64,000 nucleotides of DNA from Paracoccus denitrificans (GCA_005768755.1 VAFL01000011.1:36832-100831); one strand, 5' to 3'; shown: positions 27,428 to 37,146, numbered from the stretch's first letter. Notes: generated by a model from the sequence alone, not told the origin. Translations and numbers: made by a program.

Positions 27428-28453
27428 ATGAAGAAAGCGGTCATACTCGGCGCGGCAGCCGCCACGTCCCTGTGGGCCGGCGCAAGCCTTGCTGCCGATG
27501 GCGATACCCTGGCCGAGGTCCGAAGTCGCGACATGCTTGTCTGCGGTGTCAATGCCGGTCTGATCGGCTTCGCATCGCCCGACGCAAACGGCAATTGGAG
27601 TGGGTTTGACGTGTCGTTCTGCAAGGCCGTGGCCGCGGCCGTTCTGGGTGATCCGCGCAAGGTCGAGTTCCGCGCGATGAACAGCGAAGATCGTTTCGGT
27701 GCGCTCACGTCGGGCGACATCGACATTCTTGCGCGCAACACCACATGGACATTTTCGCGCGACAGTGACCTGCAACTGGATTTCGCGGGCATCAATTACT
27801 ACGACGGGCAAGGTTTCATGGTGCCCCGCGCGCTTGGCGTTTCCTCGGCCAAGGAACTTGATGGCGCATCGATCTGCATCCAGTCCGGCACGACCACGGC
27901 GCTTAACCTGGCCGATTATTTTCGCGCCAACAACATGAACTACCAGCCGATCAACGTTGACAGCAATGCCGAGGGCGAGCAGCAGTATCTGGCCGGCGCC
28001 TGCGATGCCTATACCACCGATGCCTCCGGGCTTGCGGCGACGCGGGCAGCATTTGCCAACCCGGCCGAGCATATCATCCTGCCGGAAATCATTTCCAAGG
28101 AACCGCTGGGACCGGTGGTGCGCCACGATGATAATCAATGGGGCGACATTGTCCGCTGGACGCTTTACGCCCTGATCGCAGCCGAGGAATATGGCGTCAC
28201 GTCAGCCAATATCGAGGAGCTGTCAAAATCGTCCCAGAACCCTGAAGTGCAGCGCCTGTTGGGCAGCGCGGACGATCTGGGGGCGATGCTCGGGCTGGAA
28301 AATGATTGGGCCAAGCGCGCGATTGCTGCCTCTGGCAACTATGGCGAAATATTTGCGGCCACGATTGGCGAACAGACCCCGATCGGGCTTGCGCGCGGTC
28401 TGAACGCGCAATGGACGCAAGGCGGGCTGCTGTACGCGATGCCGTTTCGCTAA
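27428..28453 (+). CDS. Orphan amino acid ABC transporter substrate-binding protein (AapJ/BztA type)
   Basis: 341 residues with a signal peptide (1-22, ending SLAA). The mature part has the general amino acid binding pattern: GFASPDANGNWSGFDVSFCKAVAAAV split over 45-70, ARNTTWTFSRD, SICIQSGTTT and YTTDASGLA. AapJ/BztA proteins feed polar L-amino acids to AapQMP/BztBCD. Here no permease or ATPase gene follows; the next gene is a stress protein. It may serve a transporter encoded elsewhere. GGGAAGGG precedes the ATG. Confidence 0.9.
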   Translation: MKKAVILGAAAATSLWAGASLAADGDTLAEVRSRDMLVCGVNAGLIGFASPDANGNWSGFDVSFCKAVAAAVLGDPRKVEFRAMNSEDRFGALTSGDIDILARNTTWTFSRDSDLQLDFAGINYYDGQGFMVPRALGVSSAKELDGASICIQSGTTTALNLADYFRANNMNYQPINVDSNAEGEQQYLAGACDAYTTDASGLAATRAAFANPAEHIILPEIISKEPLGPVVRHDDNQWGDIVRWTLYALIAAEEYGVTSANIEELSKSSQNPEVQRLLGSADDLGAMLGLENDWAKRAIAASGNYGEIFAATIGEQTPIGLARGLNAQWTQGGLLYAMPFR

Positions 28454-28542
28454 AGACATCTGCGCGCTGCGCATTTTCTTCGTTCGTGCGGAACCGCCGG
28501 ATCGGGTTCACGTTGTGTTCACCTGCACCACAGGAGGAAGCG

Positions 28543-29016
28543 ATGTCTGCCGATCTGAAGACCGAATTTCACGAGCGACTGAAGAAGATCAACACCGGCA
28601 TGCTGGAGGCGAATGGCCGCTTCCTTCCCATGTCTCATAGCGTGATCGAAGGTGATCCGAACCTGTGGTTCATCACCGCCAATGGCACCCCGATGGCCGA
28701 GGCCGCCGCCAAAGGGTCCGAAGCAAACTATCTGATCTGCAGCGACGGCAAGGGCCTGTATGCTGATATCACCGGCACACTGTCGCTGTCAGACGATGCT
28801 GCCAAGCTGGACGAAGTGTGGGGGATGATCGCCTCCAGCTGGTTTGAGGGTGGCAAAGCTGATCCCGACCTGCAATTGGTCAGCTATGCGCCATCCAAGG
28901 CAGAGGTCTGGGTGACCGAGGGAGGCACGCTTGGTTTCCTGTATCAGATTGCGAAATCCAAGCTGACCGACGACAAGCCGGACCTTGGTGAGCACGGTAC
29001 CGTCACGTTTGCCTGA
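28543..29016 (+). CDS. Pyridoxamine 5'-phosphate oxidase-like general stress protein
   Basis: 157 residues. The split-barrel flavin-binding fold is suggested by LWFITANGTPM, the YLICSDGKGLYADITGTLSL block and the LDEVWGMIASSWFEGGKADPDLQLV segment, which match the general stress protein 26 group. Ligand is probably FMN, FAD or F420-like, not shown. A perfect AGGAGGAAG site precedes the ATG. The next gene starts immediately after its stop (TGAATG), so it may be cotranscribed with the ligase cassette. Confidence 0.82.
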   Translation: MSADLKTEFHERLKKINTGMLEANGRFLPMSHSVIEGDPNLWFITANGTPMAEAAAKGSEANYLICSDGKGLYADITGTLSLSDDAAKLDEVWGMIASSWFEGGKADPDLQLVSYAPSKAEVWVTEGGTLGFLYQIAKSKLTDDKPDLGEHGTVTFA

Positions 29017-30024
29017 ATGCTGCGTCAATCAGCGCCCCTGATCCCCCGGCCCGAGGGGCTTTATTGTCCCTCGGGTGATTTTTTCATCGACCCGATGCGG
29101 CCGGTGGATCGGGCGCTGATTACGCACGCCCATGCCGATCATGCCCGCGCCGGTCACGGCGCCGTGCTGGCCACGCGCCAGACGCTTGACCTGATGGCAG
29201 TCCGTTACGGCGATGATTTCACCCGGTCGCGCCAGATCGCCCAGGGCACGATGCGCATCGGTGATGCCGCTGTCAGCTTTCATCCCGCCGGCCATGTGCT
29301 TGGCTCGGCGCAGATTTCGGTTGAGGTCGGGGCACAGAAAGTGACCGTATCGGGCGATTATGCACGCGTAGCGAACCCGTCATGTGCCCCGTGGGAGCCG
29401 GTGCCTTGCGACATCTTCGTGACCGAAGCCACCTTCGGGCTGCCAGTGTTCCGCCATCCCGATCCTGCGGGCGAGGCTGTAAAGCTGCTGGACAGCGTTG
29501 CGGCCTTCCCGGACCGTTCGCATATGGTCGGCGCCTATTCGCTGGGTAAGGCGCAGCGCGTGATCATGCTGCTGCGGCAGGCAGGCTGGGACGCACCGAT
29601 CTTTATTCATGGCGCGTTGGAACGGATCTGCGCCTATCACATCGCCGAGGGCGTGCCGCTTGGCGATTTGCGTCCCGCGACGGATGACAGCATGAACAGG
29701 GCTGATTTCGCGGGGCAGATCATCATTGCGCCGCCATCTGCTTTCGAATCGACATGGGCGCAGCGCTTTGCGGACCCGGTGCCGGCATTTGCCAGCGGCT
29801 GGATGTCGGTGCGCGCGCGCGCGCGTCAAAGGGGTGTCGAACTGCCGCTGATCATTTCGGATCATGTGGACTGGTCGGACCTGACGCGCACGATCGAGGA
29901 ACTCGACCCCGCCGAGACATGGGTGACGCATGGCCGCGAGGATGCCGTCATCCGCTGGTGCGAGTTGCAGGGCCGTGCCGCCCGCCCGCTGCATCTGGCG
30001 GGCTACGAGGATGAAGCGGAATGA
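29017..30024 (+). CDS. Ligase-associated DNA exonuclease (MBL/beta-CASP)
   Basis: 335 residues. The metallo-beta-lactamase motif HAHADH (37-42) and later GSAQISVE, SGDYAR and TEATFG segments fit the beta-CASP nuclease family related to mRNA 3'-end processing factor and SNM1. Proteins of this subgroup occur with ATP-dependent ligase, Lhr-type helicase and PdeM. The ATG directly follows the preceding stop; the 3' end overlaps the ligase start (ATGA). Confidence 0.9.
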   Translation: MLRQSAPLIPRPEGLYCPSGDFFIDPMRPVDRALITHAHADHARAGHGAVLATRQTLDLMAVRYGDDFTRSRQIAQGTMRIGDAAVSFHPAGHVLGSAQISVEVGAQKVTVSGDYARVANPSCAPWEPVPCDIFVTEATFGLPVFRHPDPAGEAVKLLDSVAAFPDRSHMVGAYSLGKAQRVIMLLRQAGWDAPIFIHGALERICAYHIAEGVPLGDLRPATDDSMNRADFAGQIIIAPPSAFESTWAQRFADPVPAFASGWMSVRARARQRGVELPLIISDHVDWSDLTRTIEELDPAETWVTHGREDAVIRWCELQGRAARPLHLAGYEDEAE

Positions 30025-31601
30025 AGGAGTTCGCCGCTTTGCTGGAACGCCTTGCGTTCACCCCGCAACGCAATGGCAAGCGGCAGCTTCTGGTGCAGTA
30101 TTTCGCCGCCGTTCCGGACCCGGAGCGCGGGCTTGCGCTTGCCGCGCTGACGGGCGACCTGAAGCTGCGCGCGGTCACGGCATCCATGCTGCGCGGTCTG
30201 GTGGCAGAACGCGTCGATTCCGAACTGTTTGCGATCAGCTATGATTTCGTCGGCGATCTGGCCGAAACCATTGCGCTGATCTGGCCGCCAGCCGGGACCC
30301 CGCCAAACGATACGGATCTGCCTTTGCCGCAACTGGTCGAGGAATATCAGAACACCGGCAAGGCGGGACTTCCCGCGCTTATCGCGTCGCGACTGGATGC
30401 GCTGACCCCGTCGGAGCGCTATGCCTACCTGAAGCTGGCCACCGGTGGCATGCGGGTCGGGGTCTCGGCCCGGCTGGCGCGGGCGGCCGTCGCGGATTAT
30501 GGCAATCTGCCGCTGAGCGAGATCGAAGAAATCTGGCACGGTCTGCGGCCACCCTATCAGGATCTGTTTCAATGGGCCGAAGGCGGCGAGAAGCCGAGTT
30601 CGGCCGCGCTTGCGCCGTTCCGGCCCGTCATGCTGTCGACCGCGACCGATCTTGATCAGCTGCGTGCCCTTGATCCGGCGGACTATGCGGCGGAATGGAA
30701 ATGGGATGGCATCCGGGTGCAGGCGGTGGCCGATCAAGGGACGCGCCGGCTTTATTCCCGCACGGGCGAGGATATCGGCAAGGCCTTCCCCGATCTGCTG
30801 GACCGTCTGGATTTCGAAGGCGTCATCGACGGCGAATTGCTGGTGCGGCGCGGCGATCAGGTCGGCACATTCGGTGAATTGCAGCAGCGACTGAACCGCA
30901 AGGCGGTGTCTAAAAAGCTGCTGGAAAGCCATCCGGCCGGTCTGCGTGCTTATGATCTGTTGCTGTGGGATGGCGAGGATCTGCGGGCCTTGCCCTTCGA
31001 TCAGCGCCGCAAGATGCTGGATCGGGCTATCGCTGGCATTGATGATGCGCAGATTGACGCGTCGCCCTTGCTGGACTTTGCAACATGGGACGATCTGGCC
31101 AGCCTGCGCGCGGATCCGCCCGATGCAGTGATCGAGGGCGTGATGATAAAACGTCGCGACAGCCCGTATCTGGCCGGACGGATGAAGGGCCCATGGTTCA
31201 AATGGAAACGCGACCCCTTGGTGATTGACGCGGTGTTGCTGTATGCCCAACGCGGCCACGGCAAACGCTCGGGCTATTATTCGGATTTCACCTTCGGGGT
31301 TTGGGACGGGAACGATCTGGTGCCGGTCGGAAAAGCCTATTTCGGCTTCACGGATGAGGAATTGAAAGCGCTTGACCGCTTCGTGCGCAACAATACCGTT
31401 GACCGATACGGTCCGGTGCGCGCGGTCAAGCCGACGAAGGTGGTCGAGGTCGCTTTTGAAGGACTGAACCGCTCTGCCCGGCACAAATCCGGCGTTGCCA
31501 TGCGCTTTCCGCGCATCAGCCGCATCCGCGACGACAAGCCCGCGGCCGAAGCCGACCGGATCGAAACCCTGCGCGCCATGTTGCCGCCCGAGGTGACATG
31601 A
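30021..31601 (+). CDS. ATP-dependent DNA ligase of the ligase-associated repair cassette
   Basis: 526 residues. An N-terminal DNA-binding helical domain (about 1-200) is followed by the adenylation domain with the nucleotidyl lysine in EWKWDGIR (K227), the RTGEDI motif, DGELLVRRGDQVGTFGELQQR split over 270-292, and MIKRRDSPY, and an OB-fold domain to the end. Bacterial ATP-dependent ligases of this type seal nicks during repair, beside the NAD-dependent LigA. Overlaps both neighbours by ATGA. Confidence 0.94.
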   Translation: MKEFAALLERLAFTPQRNGKRQLLVQYFAAVPDPERGLALAALTGDLKLRAVTASMLRGLVAERVDSELFAISYDFVGDLAETIALIWPPAGTPPNDTDLPLPQLVEEYQNTGKAGLPALIASRLDALTPSERYAYLKLATGGMRVGVSARLARAAVADYGNLPLSEIEEIWHGLRPPYQDLFQWAEGGEKPSSAALAPFRPVMLSTATDLDQLRALDPADYAAEWKWDGIRVQAVADQGTRRLYSRTGEDIGKAFPDLLDRLDFEGVIDGELLVRRGDQVGTFGELQQRLNRKAVSKKLLESHPAGLRAYDLLLWDGEDLRALPFDQRRKMLDRAIAGIDDAQIDASPLLDFATWDDLASLRADPPDAVIEGVMIKRRDSPYLAGRMKGPWFKWKRDPLVIDAVLLYAQRGHGKRSGYYSDFTFGVWDGNDLVPVGKAYFGFTDEELKALDRFVRNNTVDRYGPVRAVKPTKVVEVAFEGLNRSARHKSGVAMRFPRISRIRDDKPAAEADRIETLRAMLPPEVT

Positions 31602-33997
31602 CCCTGCCGGCCCGGATTGCCAACTACTTCGCAGCGCAGGGCTGGGATCCCTATCCGCACCAGCTTGACCTGTTCGCGGCGCAGGAAGACACGCTGCTTG
31701 TTGCCCCAACCGGCGGCGGCAAGACGCTGGCCGGTTTTCTTCCGACCCTGGCGGATCTGTTGGAGGGACCGCATCAGGGGATGCACACGCTCTACGTCTC
31801 GCCTCTCAAGGCGCTGACGAATGACATTGCCCGAAACCTTGCGCGACCTGTTGCCGATCTGGGGCTGAACATCAGGATCGAGGACCGGACCGGCGATACT
31901 GCGTCAGCGCGGCGTGCAAGACAGCGCGTCGATCCGCCAGAGATCTTGCTGACCACACCCGAAAGTCTGGCCCTGATGTTGTCATACCCCGAAGCCGCGA
32001 AGATCTTCGGCGGATTGAAACGGGTCGTCGTAGACGAGATCCACGCCCTTGCCGAAGGCAAGCGCGGCGATCAGCTGATGCTGGGCTTGGCGCGGCTGCG
32101 AAGCATTGCGCCGGACCTGCGCGTCTCGGCACTGTCAGCCACGGTCGAGGCACCTGCGGCACTGGCAAAATATCTGGGCGGTGCGCGGATCGTAATGGCC
32201 GATCCCGGTCCCGCGCCCGATATCGCCATGCTGGACACGACCCTTCCGGCGCCGTGGTCGGGTGGGGGCGGGCGATATGCTGCCGCTGATGTGATGGCCG
32301 CCATCGCGGCGGCGCGACTGACGCTGGTATTCATCAACACACGCGCGCAGGCAGAGCTTTTCTTTCAGGCGCTCTGGGCCGTCAACGATGCCAATCTGCC
32401 CATCGGGCTGCATCACGGCAGTCTGTCCCGCGAAGTGCGCGAGCGGGTCGAGGCCGCGATGGCGGCAGGCGAATTGCGCGCCGTCGTGGCCACTGGCAGC
32501 CTGGATCTGGGCATCGACTGGGGCGATGTCGATCTGGTCATCCAGGTCGGCGCACCCAAGAACGTCAAGCGACTGGTGCAGCGGATCGGACGTGCGAACC
32601 ATCGCTATAATGCCCCGTCCAGGGCGCGGATCGTGCCTGCAAACCGGTTCGAGGTCGTCGAATGCGTGGCCGCTCTGCAAGCCGTGGCCGAGGGCGATCT
32701 TGATGGTGAGGGGCGCGGCCCTGTCGGCGAATGGGGTGGCCTTGACGTGCTGTGCCAGCAGATCCTGCTGACCGCTTGCGCCGGACCGTTCGACGCTGAA
32801 AAGCTGTTTGCCGAGTTCCGCCGGGCCGGCCCTTATGCTGCACTCAGCCGGGCGCAATTTGACGATTGTCTGGATTTTGTGGCCACTGGCGGCTATGCGC
32901 TGCGCGCCTATGACCGCTGGCAGAGGTTGGTTGAACGTGGCGGCTTGTGGCAGTTGCGCGATCCTCGGGCGGCGAAGATGATCCGCATGAATATCGGGAC
33001 CATCACCGATACCGAAACGCTCAAGGTGCGCAACCGGCATGGCGGTGCCCCCTTGGGCGAGGTCGAGGAGGCATTCGCGGCCAGCCTTCTGCCGGGCGAC
33101 ACTTTCCTGATTGGTGGCAAGACAGTCCGCTATGACAGGCTGCGCGATATGGTGGTCGAGGTGACACCGAAGCCCACGCAAAGCCCCAAGATCGCCGTGT
33201 TCAGCGGCACGAAGCTGGCCACGTCGACCCAGCTTTCCGCGCGTGTTCTGGCACTGATCGGCGATCCTGCGGCCTGGGCAGCGCTGCCGGCCAGCACCCG
33301 TGAATGGCTGGAGTTGCAGCGCGCGATATCGGTTCTGCCGCAGCCCGGCACCCTGACATGCGAGACGTTTCAACGCGACGGGCGCGCCTATTTCTGCGCC
33401 TACAGCTTCGCGGGCCGGAATGCCAATCAGACGCTTGGTCTGCTGCTGACCCGCCGTTTCGAGGACGCCGGACTTGGCCCGCTTGGATTTGTGGCGACCG
33501 ATTATGCGCTTCTGATCTGGTCAGTCGATCCGGTCACCGACCCCGCACCCTTTTTCAATCCCGAAAGCCTGCGCGACGGGCTGGAGGCGTGGCTGGGCGA
33601 AAACGCGGTCATGAAGCGCAGTTTCCGCAACGTGGCCACCGTGGCAGGTCTTTTGCAACGCAATCTTCCCGGTCAGCGCAAATCGGGGCGACAGGCAACG
33701 TTTTCCAGCGACATCATCTATGACACGCTGCGCCGTCATGACCCCGACCATCTGCTTCTTCGACTGACGCGTGCGGAGGCAATGCGCGGACTTGTCGATT
33801 TCGGCCGGATCGAGGAAATGCTGGCCGCGCGTACGGTCATCGTCCACGCCTCGCCGCCTCATGTCACGCCGCTGGCCGCGCCCTTGCTGCTTGAGGCCGG
33901 CAGGGTTCCGATCCGCGGTCTTGGCGAGGAACGCCTGGCCGAGGAAGAGGCAGCGCGCCTGATGGCGGATGCGGGGCTGCAGGATCTTGCCGCGTGA
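31598..33997 (+). CDS. Ligase-associated DEXH-box helicase (Lhr core type)
   Basis: 799 residues. Motif I APTGGGKT (36-43), motif Ia YVSPLKAL, DEIH box (VVVDEIHAL), SALSAT, then the second RecA domain with ATGSLDLGID and QRIGRANHR, followed by the Lhr winged-helix and C-terminal domains. This is the short Lhr-core form, without the long extension of E. coli Lhr. It is a 3'-5' ssDNA-dependent translocase in studied homologues. Linked by ATGA to the ligase and GTGA to pdeM. Confidence 0.94.
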   Translation: MTLPARIANYFAAQGWDPYPHQLDLFAAQEDTLLVAPTGGGKTLAGFLPTLADLLEGPHQGMHTLYVSPLKALTNDIARNLARPVADLGLNIRIEDRTGDTASARRARQRVDPPEILLTTPESLALMLSYPEAAKIFGGLKRVVVDEIHALAEGKRGDQLMLGLARLRSIAPDLRVSALSATVEAPAALAKYLGGARIVMADPGPAPDIAMLDTTLPAPWSGGGGRYAAADVMAAIAAARLTLVFINTRAQAELFFQALWAVNDANLPIGLHHGSLSREVRERVEAAMAAGELRAVVATGSLDLGIDWGDVDLVIQVGAPKNVKRLVQRIGRANHRYNAPSRARIVPANRFEVVECVAALQAVAEGDLDGEGRGPVGEWGGLDVLCQQILLTACAGPFDAEKLFAEFRRAGPYAALSRAQFDDCLDFVATGGYALRAYDRWQRLVERGGLWQLRDPRAAKMIRMNIGTITDTETLKVRNRHGGAPLGEVEEAFAASLLPGDTFLIGGKTVRYDRLRDMVVEVTPKPTQSPKIAVFSGTKLATSTQLSARVLALIGDPAAWAALPASTREWLELQRAISVLPQPGTLTCETFQRDGRAYFCAYSFAGRNANQTLGLLLTRRFEDAGLGPLGFVATDYALLIWSVDPVTDPAPFFNPESLRDGLEAWLGENAVMKRSFRNVATVAGLLQRNLPGQRKSGRQATFSSDIIYDTLRRHDPDHLLLRLTRAEAMRGLVDFGRIEEMLAARTVIVHASPPHVTPLAAPLLLEAGRVPIRGLGEERLAEEEAARLMADAGLQDLAA

Positions 33998-34668
33998 CCG
34001 GCTATCGTTTCACTTTCGCGGGGCAGAGTTTTGTCGCCCGCGCCAGCGGCGCGCTTTTCTGGCCGGCGCAGGACATGATGATCGTGGCCGACCTGCATCT
34101 GGGAAAGTCGGAACGCATGGCCCGGCGGGGCGGTGCACTGCTGCCACCTTTCGAAACCCGCGAAACGCTGGCGCGGCTTTCGTCCGAACTGCACGAATTA
34201 AGGCCCGCGCGGCTGGCCTTGCTGGGCGATGTTTTCGACGACGACCAGGCAGCGGCTGCGCTTCACGATGATGACCGCGCGTCGCTGGACATGCTGGTGT
34301 CGCGGTGCAGCACGATCTTCATTTCCGGCAATCATGATCCCGGCGCAGGATCGGACAGCCATCATGAAGCGGGGCTGAGCCTGCGTCACATCGCGGGCGA
34401 TGGTCCGGATATATCGGGCCACTATCATCCGAAGGCGCGTATTGCCGGGCGCGGGCGACCGTGCTTTCTGATCGGACAATCGCATCTGATCCTGCCTGCC
34501 TTCGGCCAGTATACCGGCGGGCTTGCCCATGACAGTTCCGTGCTTCGCGCCATCGTTCCGCAGGGAATTGCCGTTCTGACCGGCAATCGTGCGCTTGCCG
34601 TACCGGTGGGCCCCGCAGCGCCGAAGCGCCGCATCCCGGCTAGCCCGCCTTGGGGTCGACGCGGTTGA
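33994..34668 (+). CDS. pdeM: Ligase-associated endonuclease PdeM (metallophosphoesterase)
   Basis: 224 residues from a GTG start that overlaps the helicase stop (GTGA). Calcineurin-like metal motifs: DLH (33-35), GDVFDD (78-83), GNHD (112-115) and GHYHP (142-146). Completes the four-gene ligase-associated DNA damage cassette. Its 3' end overlaps the convergent MarR gene by 29 bases. The tail PPWGRRG could be trimmed in relatives. Confidence 0.92.
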   Translation: MTGYRFTFAGQSFVARASGALFWPAQDMMIVADLHLGKSERMARRGGALLPPFETRETLARLSSELHELRPARLALLGDVFDDDQAAAALHDDDRASLDMLVSRCSTIFISGNHDPGAGSDSHHEAGLSLRHIAGDGPDISGHYHPKARIAGRGRPCFLIGQSHLILPAFGQYTGGLAHDSSVLRAIVPQGIAVLTGNRALAVPVGPAAPKRRIPASPPWGRRG

Positions 34669-35140
34669 TCTGATCGGCGAAATTGACGATCAGTTTGCCA
34701 AGAAGCTGAAAAAGCTTGTCGCGCTCGCGTCCGTTCAGCGGTTCCAGCAGCGTCTGCTGCTGATCGTGCATCCGACTTTTTTGCAGGTTCCAGCGCCGTT
34801 GGCCCGCAGGGCTGAGACGCAGGGCGTTATAGCGGCGGTCGGACTTTGGCTTTTCACGGATAACCAGGCCCTCTGCCTCCATCTCGGTGATGAATTTTGT
34901 GACCGCTGATTTCTTGAGGACCACTGCGGTTGCCAGATCATTCTGCGAAATGCCGGGATTAAGCGCGATAACCCCCAGTAAGGCGGCACGCCCGCCCAGG
35001 GTTTCGCTGTCCGGGTCAAGATCAGCGTGCGCCCAACGCACATGCGCATGCAGCACGCGAGAGATGAAAGACAGATCGCGGGAAAGATATCCAAGCTCGA
35101 TTCGATTCGAAAGGATGGCGATGTCGTCACGTTCAGTCAT
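34640..35140 (-). CDS. MarR-family transcriptional regulator
   Basis: 166 residues. Winged helix about 45-115 with GISQNDLATAVVLKKSAVTKFITEM split over the recognition region and the wing KSDRRYNALRLSPAG, the classic MarR wing signature DRR. AGAAGG lies seven bases before the ATG. It overlaps pdeM convergently and is divergent from dppABCDF 340 bases away, so it may regulate itself or the transporter. Ligand unknown. Confidence 0.9.
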   Translation of the reverse strand: MTERDDIAILSNRIELGYLSRDLSFISRVLHAHVRWAHADLDPDSETLGGRAALLGVIALNPGISQNDLATAVVLKKSAVTKFITEMEAEGLVIREKPKSDRRYNALRLSPAGQRRWNLQKSRMHDQQQTLLEPLNGRERDKLFQLLGKLIVNFADQINRVDPKAG

Positions 35141-35480
35141 GAAAAGACCTTCTGATCCTGCCGGATCCGATAATGCCTAAGTCAAATAAAACTGGTGTTC
35201 AGATCAGAAAAAAAACATGCCTTCTAATGCAGGTTTGCGGTTCCGGTCGTCAATCTGCCGGCAGGTCAGATCAGCACGAATTCGCCCATTGTCATGCGCC
35301 CGGCCGTGCCTGGCGCATGCGGAATGGAAGCAGCGTCAATCGAGGTTGACACAGCGGCAGGCCATCTGCCCGTTTTCTGTGCGGCTATGCGCTTGCAAAA
35401 ACCTGCCGATCTGGGGCAGTTTGGTCGGCATGACACAGCCCCGCAGCAATGCGGACAAAGGTCCAACAGGAGAATATATA
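35141..35480. promoter_or_regulatory. marR-dppA divergent region with an inverted repeat
   Basis: 340 bases without a gene. TTCTGATC (35150-35157) and GATCAGAA (35202-35209) form an eight-base inverted repeat 10-70 bases upstream of the marR start, in an AT-rich stretch; they could be operator half-sites for MarR. A TTGACA at 35346-35351 lies 130 bases before dppA but has no good -10. Nothing else was recognised. Confidence 0.35.
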
Positions 35481-37067
35481 ATGAAGAAGATAGTCGCACT
35501 CAGCCTGGCTGCCATGTTGATGGGCTCTGCCGCATCTGCCGCCAATCTGGTCTACTGCTCGGAAGGTTCGCCCGAAGGGTTTGACCCCGCGCTTTATACG
35601 TCGGGCACGACCTTCGACGCCTCGGCGCGCAATATTTATGACCGCCTTGTGCATTTCAAACACGGCGAGACGGAGATCGAGCCGGGTCTGGCCGAAAGCT
35701 GGGAAATCAGCGATGACGGGCTGGAATACACGTTCCATCTGCGTCCCGGTGTGAAGTTTCACAGCACTGAATACTTTACGCCGACCCGCGACTTGAACGC
35801 GGATGACGTGATTTTCAGCTTCCAGCGTCAGGGCGATGCCGAAGGCGAATATCACGCCATGACCCCGGCTTCGAGCTATGAATACTACAACTCCATGTCG
35901 ATGCCCGATCTGATCTCCTCGATCGAGAAGGTGGACGACCTGACGGTGAAATTCACCCTGTCGCGACCTGAAGCACCGATGCTGGCCAACCTCGCCATGT
36001 CCTTCGCATCCATTCTGTCGAAGGAATATGCCGATCATCTGATCGAAGCCGGCACGCCCGAAATGTTGAACCAGCAGCCCGTCGGCACCGGTCCGTTCAA
36101 GTTCGTGGCCTATCAGAAGGATGCCGTGATCCGCTACGCCCGCAACGACGAATACTGGCGCGAGCCGGCGGCGATCGAAAACCTGATCTTCGCGATCACG
36201 CCTGACGCTTCGGTTCGTTACCAGAAACTGAAGGCGGGCGAATGCCATGTCATGCCCTATCCGAACCCGGCCGATCTTGAGGCGATGAAGGCGGACGAAA
36301 ATATCAACGTCGTCAGCGCCGAAGGCCTGAATGTGGGTTACATGGCCTATAACACGAAGGTGGCGCCGTTCGATAATCCTGAAGTGCGCAAGGCCCTGAA
36401 CATGGCCATCGACAAGCAGGCCATCGTCGACGGCATCTTCCAGGGCGCAGGCAGCGTTGCGAAGAACCCGATCCCGCCGACCATGTGGTCCTATAATGAC
36501 GCCGTCGAAGACGACGCCTATGACCCCGAGGCCGCGAAGGCCGCGCTGGAAGCGGCGGGTGTCAGCGACCTGTCGATGAAGATCTGGGCAATGCCGGTGC
36601 AGCGTCCCTATAACCCCAATGCGCGCCGCATGGCCGAGATGATCCAGGCCGATTTCGCCGAGGTGGGCGTTGATGTCGAGATCGTCTCTTACGAGTGGGG
36701 CGAGTATCTGGAACGCTCTAAGGCCGAGGATCGCGACGGCGCGGTTCTGCTGGGCTGGACGGGCGACAATGGTGATCCTGACAACTTCCTGGCCGTGCTT
36801 CTGGGTTGTGACGGGGTTGGCGACGCCAACCGCGCGCAATGGTGCAACGAGGAGTTTGACGGGATCATCCAGCAGGCCAAGGTCGAATCCGATCAGGCAG
36901 CCCGGACTGAACTGTATGAGCAGGCGCAAGTCCTGTTTAAAGAGCAGGCACCGTGGGCCACCATCGCCCATTCGGTCGTCAACGAGCCGATCAGCAACAA
37001 GGTCGAAGGCTACAAGATCGACCCGTTCGGCGGGCACGTCTTCTATGGCGTCAGCCTGACCGAGTAA
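35481..37067 (+). CDS. dppA: Dipeptide ABC transporter substrate-binding protein DppA
   Basis: 528 residues with a signal peptide (1-20, ending ASAA). The sequence follows E. coli DppA closely: LVYCSEGSPEGFDPALYTSG at the mature start, LNADDVIFSFQRQ, FASILSKEYAD, VMPYPNPADLEAMK, MPVQRPYNPNARRMAEMIQ and GWTGDNGDPDNF. It binds dipeptides in the periplasm. AGGAG lies nine bases before the ATG. An in-frame extension upstream is rejected because it lacks a signal peptide. Confidence 0.95.
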   Translation: MKKIVALSLAAMLMGSAASAANLVYCSEGSPEGFDPALYTSGTTFDASARNIYDRLVHFKHGETEIEPGLAESWEISDDGLEYTFHLRPGVKFHSTEYFTPTRDLNADDVIFSFQRQGDAEGEYHAMTPASSYEYYNSMSMPDLISSIEKVDDLTVKFTLSRPEAPMLANLAMSFASILSKEYADHLIEAGTPEMLNQQPVGTGPFKFVAYQKDAVIRYARNDEYWREPAAIENLIFAITPDASVRYQKLKAGECHVMPYPNPADLEAMKADENINVVSAEGLNVGYMAYNTKVAPFDNPEVRKALNMAIDKQAIVDGIFQGAGSVAKNPIPPTMWSYNDAVEDDAYDPEAAKAALEAAGVSDLSMKIWAMPVQRPYNPNARRMAEMIQADFAEVGVDVEIVSYEWGEYLERSKAEDRDGAVLLGWTGDNGDPDNFLAVLLGCDGVGDANRAQWCNEEFDGIIQQAKVESDQAARTELYEQAQVLFKEQAPWATIAHSVVNEPISNKVEGYKIDPFGGHVFYGVSLTE

Positions 37068-37085
37068 GCTTTTCGCAAAGCTTCG

Positions 37086-37119
37086 CGGCCGGGCGGCGAT
37101 CTGCTGCCCGGCCGTCCTC
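37086..37119 (+). terminator. Attenuator hairpin between dppA and dppB
   Basis: Stem CGGCCGGGC (37086-37094) and GCCCGGCCG (37106-37114) followed by TCCTCTTTTT. It would terminate part of the transcripts after dppA, so that the binding protein is made in excess of the permease, a common layout in ABC operons. Confidence 0.65.
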
Positions 37120-37146
37120 TTTTTCTGCCAAGCCGGGGACAGACCC

